Part shown: positions 13,501 through 23,757 of the stretch, one piece after another
Layout of the letters: every line of letters begins with the position of its first letter
Position numbering within the stretch: position 1 is the stretch's first letter
Assembly: GCA_005656395.1 (NCBI GenBank)
Contig: SRSI01000015.1
Coordinates: 1 to 64,000 of the forward strand
DNA: 64,000 nucleotides
Direction of reading: 5' to 3'
From: Strongyloides papillosus
Taxonomy: Eukaryota; Nematoda; Chromadorea; Rhabditida; Strongyloididae
Program-made: the position numbers and the translations under genes
Notes under the pieces: model-generated
Told to the model about the DNA's origin: nothing
Seen by the model: the letters and a program-made list of their open reading frames with translations, nothing else
Database searches by the model: none

Positions 13501-14698
13501 ATCAAATCCATGAAAATAAATAAAATAGATATGTTGGGGTGTGTGTTCGGATGAATTTAATGAAGGAAAAGCTTAAAGTTAAAGAGATACTTATAAAAGA
13601 CCAATTGATACACGAAGGGATAGTTATTAAAAGATGGAGTAAAGTTAAATTTTATGGTAAGAGTTATCAAATTAAATTGACTTTTTCCAAGAAAAGATAA
13701 AACCATTGAAAATAGTATTGTTTTGATTATATATGTACGAGCTTATTAATATATAATTTAAAAGTAATGAATATAAGATCTTATAAACAGCTGTATTATG
13801 TAATTTATATAATCAAAGAGGACATGTTGAGTGTTTTCAAGTAATTTTCCATAATTAAATGTTAAAAAGTAAAACTTTTTTCAAATAATACATAAAAACT
13901 GTAGGAAAAAATAAAATGATAAGAAGAAAGTTAGATTGGAAAAGTATCTTGAATTTGATCAGAAGAATATAAAATTATCTATAAATTTATTTTGTATGAA
14001 TAGATGAAATCTAATACATTTATCTTACAAAAATCTATTCTTATATCTTTACAGAGTGAGAAAATAAATGTCTTCTTATTAAGACCACTAAAAATCTCTT
14101 TACATAAAAATGAAGAGAAACTTGATCAACAAGGACATTGTAAAAACGGTTAAGAAATAAAATAATATGTACTGTTAAAATAGTTCAACTACAACAACAA
14201 TAAAGTCATCTAACATTTCAAGCTGTGAATGATGAAAGAAAATTAGTTTGTTGAATTGTAAAATATTAGATATACCTAATAAATAGTTGAATAAGTGGTT
14301 AAATTGTTGAAAAGATAAAAAAAAATTAAAACAAAAATATTTCTGTTTGTAAAATTTGAAGAACCCGCTGGAAAAAATTTAATTTTTAGTTTTAAGTGAT
14401 CGTTTTATTTCACACAAACTAAGTATTTAATGTTAACACATATTAATAAAGTTAATTTTTATTTTAAATATAGTAAAAGATTATGTAACTAACTTCTTGT
14501 ATTAAAAATATTATTTTATGATGTTTAGAGAAAAATAAACTTACTTTTAATACACTCAACAAGTTCCACAAATTGTGTTTCAACTGTTTTAATAGATTTT
14601 CTGGCATCTTCAAGTGCTTGCTCATGTTCATGAAGATTTTGTTGAAACCATGGACTATCTGCCAGACAGTCAGAAAATTCGAGAGGTTTTAATACCAT
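1551..14698 (-). CDS. GRAF/oligophrenin-type Rho GTPase-activating protein (BAR-PH-RhoGAP-SH3), ARHGAP26 family
   Basis: Nine exons join in phase: 14545-14698, 10304-10786, 9378-9662, 8986-9330, 2911-4120, 2591-2650, 2124-2378, 1683-1765 and 1551-1642. They total 2967 bp, or 988 residues. The start MVLKPLEFSDCLADSPWFQQ matches the GRAF N-terminus. The BAR domain covers about residues 1-245, PH about 296-404 (KQGYVYLQEK ... QWLDAMDGREPVY) and RhoGAP about 424-585, with the arginine finger in GISEQGLYR (Arg452). A long Ser/Asn-rich linker and a C-terminal SH3 domain follow (LYECTAGHETELSF, GWLVGTLNGKTGLIPSNY). GRAF proteins sense membrane curvature, down-regulate RhoA/Cdc42 and act in clathrin-independent endocytosis and at adhesions. 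Introns are 45-400 bp except two of 3.8 and 4.9 kb. An internal alternative first exon is listed separately. Domain order and family are clear. Confidence 0.92.
4191..4554 (-). CDS. Alternative first exon of the GRAF gene (isoform lacking BAR and PH)
   Basis: An open frame starts at the ATG ending at 4554 (MRESSYLLMTMP) and ends 121 codons plus one base later at a GTAATA donor. That phase 1 end fits the RhoGAP exon at 2911-4120, giving GFY-A-VLDEAGF. The PH exon also ends in phase 1, so the 2911 exon can accept either one. An in-frame TAA lies three codons before the ATG and no good acceptor lies between, so this looks like a first exon from an internal promoter rather than a cassette exon. 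The predicted isoform has 687 residues: a Ser/Thr/Asn-rich head of 121 residues, then RhoGAP and SH3. The head matches no domain I know. RNA evidence is not visible to me. Confidence 0.65.
4555..8985 (-). other. Long GRAF intron upstream of the alternative exon; putative internal promoter region
   Basis: About 4.4 kb of very AT-rich DNA, the upstream part of the 4.87-kb intron 4121-8985. I find no further exon, RNA gene or mobile element. The segment just right of 4554 should hold the internal promoter if the alternative first exon is real. Confidence 0.55.
10787..14544 (-). other. First intron of the GRAF gene (3.76 kb)
   Basis: The intron lies between the first coding exon (donor GTAAGT) and the second (acceptor TTATAG). 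Most of it is featureless and AT-rich. The segment at about 12965-13100 is less AT-biased (it contains GCAACCAACCAACC and GCAGGCGTCGTC) and is followed by an AT microsatellite-like stretch near 13095-13135. It could be an intronic regulatory element; I see no coding potential. Confidence 0.5.
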
Positions 14699-17600
14699 TT
14701 TAAGAAAGACAAAAGTTAGTGTTAATGTTGGTTATTCTTTAAAAAAGAAGACACTCTTTAAATATATTAATTAACGATACTTTTTATTCTGCTTTACAAA
14801 ATAAGTATCATATGAAACTAAAAAAAATAATGTTTAAATTGATATAAATTAATCTGCAATAAATGCGACATGAGATTCAACATATCTATATAGACAATAT
14901 TCCAAATTTGAATATACTTGAGGATAAAAAAAATTAAAAGTTTAGATGGTGGAATCATTTTTGATTCATCCATATTTTCAATAGAATTTTTAGGAATGTT
15001 CCACTTAAAATTATAAGTTGTTTGATGGATATGTGATAAAATAAAATATATGTTTTTTTTATTTTTAATTTATTGATACTACTAATCCATTATATTGTAT
15101 GATTTAAAATAAAAGTTTGATTTTTGTCATAACTTCTTTCTACATTTTTATTGTCTAGTTTAACAAACATAAATTAAAATATGATACTTATAATGATTAT
15201 CAACATCCTATCACCTTATCCAAGTGTTATTTATCTTCTATCAAATAAAAAGGCCCTCTATCCATCGGTTTTAAAAGATAGAAATATTATGAGAAATGAA
15301 AATGTCTTAAAAAATAGTAGTGGTTTTGCCTCACAACATGTCAATATTATTTAACATCTACTTACATATTAAAAAAAGCTCCCGAAAAATGCAATTTTTA
15401 TTTTAATATATATAAAGATATTACTCTATAATGTTATATATATTTGTTAGTGAAATAGTGCATTGATAATATAATTAAAAATTAACATAAAAAAGATTAT
15501 AGTACTAATTTCTCGTAACATAAATATAAGTTTGATATATTTTCAAATATTTAAATCTAAAATTAAGATAAATAGAGTTCTGATTTTTATTATCGTATGA
15601 TGGAGTAGTGTATTAGAAAGGAAACTTAACAATAAAAAAACAACTTCGAAAGAGCGAAGTTATTTCAAAATGGTAGAAAATTTCCACATTCTTGACGACG
15701 AATAATGTAAAATAAATTGAATGAAAATGTTTGTTAATAATTATTGAAATATAAAACAATTATAAAATGAATTATGGATTATAGTCAGTAAAGGTTAAAT
15801 AAAATACAAACGTTGAATAATTATTATTTTTTCAATAGAACACGTTTTTCAAAAAAAGATGCATGAAAATTGAAATAGTTTTACATGAAAGTTTAACCAA
15901 AATGTTGAAATATCAAAAGGTACAGAAGTGTGATTCATTTTAAACGAACATCTTTTAACAATAGTATATTTATTAAATTTATTGGATAATAACATATTAT
16001 AAAATAAAAATATTGAAATAATGGATTTGAAGTATTAAAGTTTTAAGATAAAGAAAATTTATGTAATTATTAAAATATTTCTAAAATTAAATATATAAAT
16101 ATGTTTGTTTTTATTACTTGAAGTGAAAACATTTTTTAATCATTAAAAATAGGAAGATAAATGTTAATGGGATCTCTGAATCTTAAATGTAATAACCTTA
16201 ATATTTTCTCTTAATCCTAGACATTTTTTTTGTAAGAATAAAGTCTTACAAATGCAAATAGTTTTAATCTCTATAAATATATGTGTATAATTTTTTTATT
16301 AATAGTAAGTAAAACAATTTAATCAATAATAAATTTTTGGGATAAGTTATTTATTGAAAGAAAGTTGTTAAAAACTAAATTTTCTAAATTTAAATCTTTT
16401 TATAACTAAATATATTTACATATTCGTTCAATGCATGAATAAACTAAAATAAAAATTGGAAATAATATAACAAAATAAAAAGCAAGTATTTTCCTAAATT
16501 GTTGGTGAATAAAAAACAAAGTAATTTAAAATTTATACTTATTCAAATAACCTCAACTGTTTTCATTTTAAATTTTAACTAATTTATAAAATACCCGAGT
16601 TTTAACTTTTGCCTAAAATGTAAGTTTTGAGTTGCTTACATTACATTTTTCGTTCTAAAAATAATTGTTTGTTAAAATATTATAAAAATGAATAAGAACA
16701 TTTAACTAAATGACATGAAAAATATTTTATAAAGATATTTATTAATGCCTAAAAGTTATTAAAAGAAGAAATTTGTATTAGAAAGGAATCAAAATATTAA
16801 AAAAGATATGGATATACATAGATATGGATATGAATAAAAATAGAATTTCAGCATTGGGTTAAAGAAAATGAATAATATATGTATATGTTTATATTTTAAA
16901 AATTTTCTTTCATACTTCTCAACTAAATTAAGCTATTATTCTTTTTAAAAATACTACTTGTTTCTTGGTATTTCTTAAAATCTAATCTTATTGATAATTT
17001 TGTATTGTGTCATTCAATTTAATAAAACATCCATTGATATAAGTAGTGGAAATATAGTTTTAAGAAAATTGAAAATGTTAGAAATGTTTTTGCCATATTG
17101 TGTGCATATTAACAAAATTTAACCTTCTTAAGAATAAGAAGTTGTTTGGTACAAAAATAGATATGATAGTTAACTATAATAGGACAAACTAAAAATATTA
17201 AACTATTTATACTCCAGAAATAAAAAAGAATAGTATGAAAAGATAGATAATTACTTTAAAACGCACTGTTGAGATAGAATAGTGTTATATGTTGGATTAT
17301 TCAACCAAAAGATAAAAAAAAATTGATAATTTTTTCTGATACCTATCAAGGCTTTTCGAATATGTATATGTTTAAATATATTAGGTAATAAAAAATTAGA
17401 AATTTATAATTATGATGTAAAAATGTGTCTATGACATAGAATATTAATTGTGAAAAGTAAAAGTATATGACACATTATAGAAAATAATTATCTGTATAAT
17501 ATTTAAATGAAATTTAGATTACAAATAATTTGAGGAAAAGTTATAGAATTTATTACAAAAAGTGTCAGATAGTTAATCGGATGACTTATCGTATTATTCT

Positions 17601-20513
17601 TATTCTCTAAAAATACATTTAAAGGTATTAAAAATAAAATTGCACACCAATAGCTTTGATATTTTGTAATGTATAAAATAAATTTTATATTTTTATAAAT
17701 TTAATCAAATAGAACTTTTATAATCTATATTTCTTAAAAGAAGGATAACATATAATGCGACAAAATAATAAATGATAAAAAAATATCTGTCACTCTAATA
17801 TATAATAACAATATCTTTTTATAATATTTTGCTTTCTATTTCAAAAGAACGTCTATCCATATAATTCTATTGCTTTCTAACCGTATTGCCTATTTTGTCT
17901 ACATATTAATTAATTAAATTTTAATTTATAAAATAATTTAAAATAGGAAAATATATAAATAAAACATTAAGGAAAAATTATTCTATAACCAAAATGATTT
18001 CAATAGGAAAATAGATGAAAATCATGTCAGAATTATTATACTAGTCTTTACTTTTAAAATTTTAATTAAAAAAATTAAAAACTATATCATTTTAAATGCC
18101 ATTCAAAGAAAAAGGAATTATTTTATAGTGATTATAAAATAAAATGACTAATAAAGAATAAATATTTTACAAAATTTTTATACACAGTAATGCGTACAAA
18201 TAATATTTTTTATCACACAATTTACTTTTATTCTCGGTTTTTTTATCAACGCATTGAAAATTATTTATATTTTCAATATGTAGAATCAATAATTTAGAAA
18301 AAACTTGTGAATTGAATATTTTCATAGTATATTAAATATACTTATTTGGTCAAATAATCTAATTTTTACTTTTTGACTGGAACTTAGTTATAAAATATAT
18401 CAAATAAATAAAAATTAAAGTAGTCCATGACGTCAACCATAAAGTCAAAGAAAGAAGAATAGAATAAAGTTATTAAATTTAAAAACAAGATTATTTTAAA
18501 CAAATAAAAAAAAATATTTTTAATGTTATTTTTGTTTGTTATAATAATCAGTAAATGATAAAATTAAAGGTAGTAATTTTTCTTTATCAAATAAAAACAT
18601 AGCATGTAATGAGATATGGAAAAGACAAAGGACAAGAATGACGGAATAATAAAATTAGATTTAAACGTTTAATAATAAAATACTTTTAAAATATTCAATG
18701 CTCTAAAGAATAACAATCAATTATTTTGATATTATCTCATAATATTTCTGCAAATATTTAAAGCACTGTCCTTTGTAATCGAGATAGATAACATGATACT
18801 GATTTTAGAATTATTTATAGTTTATGATATAGGAGAAAGATAAATGAGATTGTAACATGAAAAGAAAAGAGATGTAAAAAACAAAACACAAAGTTATTGT
18901 ATATAGAATAACTAAAATATTTTATGCATGATATTTTAAAAAATAATTCTTTATTTGGTTTAAATCACCATCAATAATGACAAACTTTATGATTAACGCG
19001 AAATATATTTAGACTAAATGTATATAAAAAAATATTTATTTGAATAATTTTTAAACATCAATCATTTCCTGCTCTTGATTTTTAATTAATTTTGTCCTTT
19101 AATTGTTTTAAAGAAAATTTATACTATACATGTCACCAATGAACATTATTTCCCAAATTATTATAAACAACAGTATAAAGTTAAAATGATTGCAAATTTG
19201 ATAAAATTTTGGATTTATTTATTTGTTATGAATAAGTTTTCAATAATTAAATTAATCACATCTTATATGATACAATTTTTGACACCATTCAATTACCACT
19301 TCATTCAATTACATCATTCTTTTTTATAAACGGTCCATTAATTTTGTAATATAACACTCCTATTACATTATACAAGAAGTAACACTTAAATCTTTATATA
19401 ACTATCAATTTGATCTTTTATAACAAATGATGTGAAGAATTATTGATGGTTGAACAGTTATCTAAGTATCCAGTTGATAATAAACTGAGTTAAAAGTTAT
19501 TTTTCAGTGTAATCATATGTCATCTGAGAACAAAACATCAAGACGTTAAAAACATGGATTAAGAAAATTATTATTAAAGTGTTAAATATCAAGTTGAGCC
19601 AGGTGATATAATTCAAAAAAGAAGAATATTATACTTTATCATGTAAATTAATAAATCAGCTGTATTATAGTACAAAAAAGTAGTGGTACTAGTTAATTAA
19701 GAAAAATAGTTTATTGAAAAAGTTTGCCTTTGGATTAGGCAGATAAACATTCAATAAGAAAGATGTTACAGATGTAAATGAGATGATTTATTTGAATAAG
19801 AGTATCTGATTATCATTAAATATGATGAATTAATAATAATGACTAATTAAATAATTACTTCATCAACTGTCTGTTTCTCATCAAAAAGTTTCAAACGTTA
19901 TATTTTTAATTATTGACAATGGAGAAAATAAGAGGAAAGTTATGAAAAAGGAAATCTATACAAATTTTAATTATTTAGTATTATCCTTGTGTTAAAGTAA
20001 ATTAATGTTAACAAGATATTTCCTCAAAAGGTAACCACTTCATCAAAAGATTCCGGAAACTTTAGTTAAACCGCTTAATTATTCTTTTTGTTTCAATATA
20101 CTGAACATTTTCATTTAACAAAGCCTCTTGATAGTACTTACTTTTCATAAAAGTTCATCTAGTAGTCGGATTTTTCTCTTACATCAATAGTTATTCAAAA
20201 ACAATATAAAGAATATTTACACTACCTCACTTGATGATGCCATTAAGGTAACTTTTTTACCATTGACGTGTTCTTATAACAAAACATTTACTAAAAAGGA
20301 AAGATCACCTTTTAAAAACTTTTTGAAGAAAGAAATGTTAAACAAACATTAACATATTGCAAAATGCCAATTTATTTTAGAAAAGAAGAAAAATTATATT
20401 ATCGATGAAAGTTTTATTTTAAATATTATATCGTTATTTTATAACCATATACACATAAAAAAGTAGTTCAATAAATAATTACATTCATTAGTTTTTTCAT
20501 AAATCACCATAAT

Positions 20514-20534
20514 CCAGCTTAAAGTTTAAACTGG
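20514..20534. repeat. 21-bp near-perfect palindrome
   Basis: CCAGCTTAAAGTTTAAACTGG reads almost the same on both strands: apart from the unpaired central base, one C/A pair mismatches. The CCAG/CTGG ends stand out in this AT-rich gap. It lies about 80 bp from the hairpin at 20612-20636. Function unknown. Confidence 0.6.
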
Positions 20535-20611
20535 CTTTTTCGGATAAATACAAGTTAAACAATGATCCTCGCAATAGAAAATCTTAAATAACTTTTCATA
20601 TTTAATCATAA

Positions 20612-20636
20612 TAGGATGTTGCGCGAGCAACTTCTA
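20612..20636 (+). other. Hairpin with GCGA (GNRA-type) loop
   Basis: GTTGC at 20618-20622 pairs with GCAAC at 20627-20631 around a GCGA loop. The stem can extend by TAGGA pairing with TTCTA (one G-T wobble) if T20617 is bulged, giving about ten base pairs. It could be part of a structured RNA or only a chance hairpin; transcription is unknown. Confidence 0.4.
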
Positions 20637-22814
20637 AAAGTCAAATAAGGTTTTATGTACACAATTTAATTCATAACTACCTTTCAGAAAGTTGACATTA
20701 TAAAAGGAGAATACTAAAAAAACATATCTCTATATAGACATAAGATTTAAAATTGTTTGCCTATGGTTTTACTATACAGATGATCACTAAATTATGTTCT
20801 TCTCAGAATAATGTTATTTATTCTATCATCATTTATTGTAGTAAAATGAGCCATTCTAATCATGAATTTCGCAATTCCTTTAAAGCTCCTTATCTCGGCA
20901 TCAAGATATTTTTTTTATAAATAATCACTTAATTAAAACCTTGTTTATGTAATGTGTTTTAATTAATGGATTGTTTTATTCGATTGACCGATATATATCA
21001 TTTAAAACATTGAATTGGTAAAGAAGCTTAGGATAATTTTTTTTAGTTTAAAAACTCTTTTCTAATACCGTCTTTTTGGTAGATCTAAAAAAGAGTATTA
21101 AATGGAATATGTATTGAAAGTTTACAACTTTTCAAATGTATAATATAAATAGTGCATATTCAAAATTGTTAATAACATTAAGTATATGAACAACGACATT
21201 AAAGAATTGTCCAAACAACTTTAAAAAATTGTGTATCTAAAGAAAAAGAAAAACGATGATATAAAAAACTACCAAAAGATTGTTTTCATATTATGCTTAT
21301 TTCAAAGAGAAACTAAGATTAATCTTATGAAAAGTGTTTTTATTTTTTGCTTCATAATTATATTTATAGTAATGTCTAAATAACTTTATTTAAACTATAA
21401 TAGGAAGCAAAGATTTCTCATTTTTTGAATTATGAAATAAAATTTTAAATATTATTCTTTATATAAGGTTATTAATTATTAAAAAAGCAGATGGAATACT
21501 AAAAGATATACAATTGTCTTTCAATTTTTAATAAATCATAACAATAATTTTATTACGTTTCTTTTATATTCCCTTTTCAATCATTTTTCTATTTCTTTTT
21601 GAAGAAATGACAGATGCTGAATTATTAAAAGTCTTTAGACACAAAACTTTCTTGGATTATATCATTTGTCTTTAAGCGTTATATTTTATATTCAAATCAC
21701 TAGAGACAATAAAAATAACACCGCAATTATTTAATTATTTAAAAATTTCCTTCCCTATTGTTTGTATTTTCATTAACTAATCAAATTTAAATAAATTTTC
21801 AAATTTAATTTTATATACTACAATAAATTGATTATTTGTTACAACCTATAATCTTAAATATTTTCCCATAATCATATTCTAATTTCCTTTATAATCACTT
21901 AACTTATGCATTCAACTTAAGTTCAATTTAATTTCAATTATCTCTCTACTCCTCTTTTCTATCAATTTCTTTATTTAAATCTTAAAATCTTTTGTAATCT
22001 ACAATATAACTTCTTTTTAAGTACTTAACAAAGTTAGTACTGTTGTATTTCAGGATGATAATAGTCCATGATAATTTAAGATTGTGAATAGATGAAAGTA
22101 GATTGGGAGAATAATTGGATAAGGGATTTAAGTTTAAGAAGAACCTCTACTATACAAAAATAATACTATCAAGAGAACATTTTGCTATTTACTCTTGTTA
22201 CTCATACAAAAGCTTTTAATTTTGGAAGATTTTATCATTTCTTTGATTATGAATAATGAAGTATATTCTAACTATTTTTCCTTTAATATATTAACAACTT
22301 TTATAAGATATTAATAAATGCAGAAATCATCTGAATGATATATTGTTAATCAAATTCATGTTATCTTATTCTACATGAATCTTTTCTTGTGAATTTACAT
22401 TATTTAGTAATCATTGAAATTTACTTTAAATATTATGTCAAAATTAAAAATAAAATTGATAGTAACAATGTGCGGAATAGTTCCTAACATATAAATGAAA
22501 TCATAGTATTAAATTTAATTTATAAACTTTAATTTTTCAAAAATTGTTAGTTTCTATCGTCACTATATTAATACCATCTAACGATATATTAAAAAGCTTA
22601 TATTGTCTTTTACTAAAATCTTTTCTAAACTAAAAGGCAATTTATTTTACAATTTCATATATCTTAAAAAGTCATGTTTACTTTTTTTATTATACAATCT
22701 ACTAGAAATAAAATATGTTAATTGAGAAAACATTACTATTAGTATATCTGATAAAATCTATTTACATATGATAGAAAACATCTTCAACAATATTATAATT
22801 TTGGTAATGTTATA

Positions 22815-22855
22815 GGCAAACACATTTAAAATGTGATAAAAGGTGTGTTAATGCC
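22815..22855 (+). other. Hairpin, 10-bp stem with a two-base bulge
   Basis: GGCAAACACA at 22815-22824 pairs with TGTGTT at 22844-22849 and TGCC at 22852-22855, leaving a 19-base loop and an AA bulge. The loop region itself contains the small palindrome CACATTTAAAATGTG. It sits about 0.9 kb upstream of the astacin-like gene. A non-coding RNA or regulatory role is a guess. Confidence 0.4.
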
Positions 22856-23587
22856 CTTGATCATATTAATATACGGAGCTGTAAGATGCCAAAACAACTA
22901 ATCATTCACTAAAATACTTTCATTATTAAAGAGAAATTAGGCATGAAAGTTGTATTACTAATTGCAAAACTTTATATTTACTCATTAAACGTCTTTTGTT
23001 ATCACTTATCCTATTCTAAAATCTTTTTGATTCTCCAAAATACCACATTTAAAAACCATTTTAGTATTAATTTGAGTAATCCAATTATTTCCATTAACTA
23101 TATTTTAAAGTTCATTCACATTTCTTTTACCTAAATACCAAGCAATTATTAATGTTTATAATAAATAAAATTAAAAATGATCAAATAATTACCGCTATAT
23201 GTTGGTACTCAAGTTGTTTTGGTAAAATTCATATTTCATTCTCCATAAAATGTTATAAACTTCCACAAAATATTGCACTATTATCTATTATTAAAATCCC
23301 ACTATTTATCATTTTCATTTTCTTTTTTCATGTTAAAGCATGATATGACATATAATTTGCCAATATTCTTGACATATCGCTATCAAACTTTTACTTTCTT
23401 AGGTCGTTTGTCAATTTCTTGTAGTTATCTTTTTTCCTATATATGTTATTTTATTTTTAGACATTTCCAAAAGCTTAAGCCCTAATTTTTTTAAATCTAC
23501 ATCTGTAATAATAATAAAGTATAAGATATTTTTATATAGATATTCATATAAAGTCTTAACCACATCTAAATAAAAAGCATATATAAC

Positions 23588-23650
23588 CGAGTGGGTGGAG
23601 TTTACCAACTCAAAACACTTCCTGCCATCAGTGGGTTGTGCCACACTCAA
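23588..23650 (+). promoter_or_regulatory. GC-richer promoter patch upstream of the astacin-EGF-CUB gene
   Basis: About 60 bp of clearly less AT-rich sequence ends roughly 110 bp before the start codon at 23758. It contains the short inverted repeat GAGTT-TACC-AACTC (23598-23611), a CACTTCCTG core (23616-23624) resembling an ETS-factor site, and two GTGGGT copies (23591-23596 and 23631-23636). The position fits a proximal promoter. The factor assignment rests only on motif resemblance. Confidence 0.4.
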
Positions 23651-23757
23651 TTTAAAATTTACTAATCATTTTATATTCTTTGAATCATTTAAATATCATC
23701 TTTTTACATTTAGATATTATTTTTACTTTTATAATATAGTTCTTTATCAAAAACATA

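Larger units (their letters stand above)
14699..23757. other. 9-kb interval without a recognisable gene
   Basis: This gap lies between the divergent starts of the GRAF gene (leftward) and the astacin-like gene (rightward). The open frames in it are short, AT-driven and lack recognisable domains or splice structure. I see no tRNA, rRNA or transposase. Exceptions to the monotone sequence are a near-palindrome at 20514-20534, a hairpin with a GCGA loop at 20612-20636, a hairpin at 22815-22855 and a GC-richer patch at 23588-23650. Promoter elements for both flanking genes are expected at its ends. Confidence 0.55.

Noticed and set aside
22943..23485. Three overlapping plus-strand open frames of 60-70 codons
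   Set aside because: Composition is driven by AT-rich DNA (Ile, Phe, Leu, Lys), there is no domain, signal or splice context, and they overlap each other.
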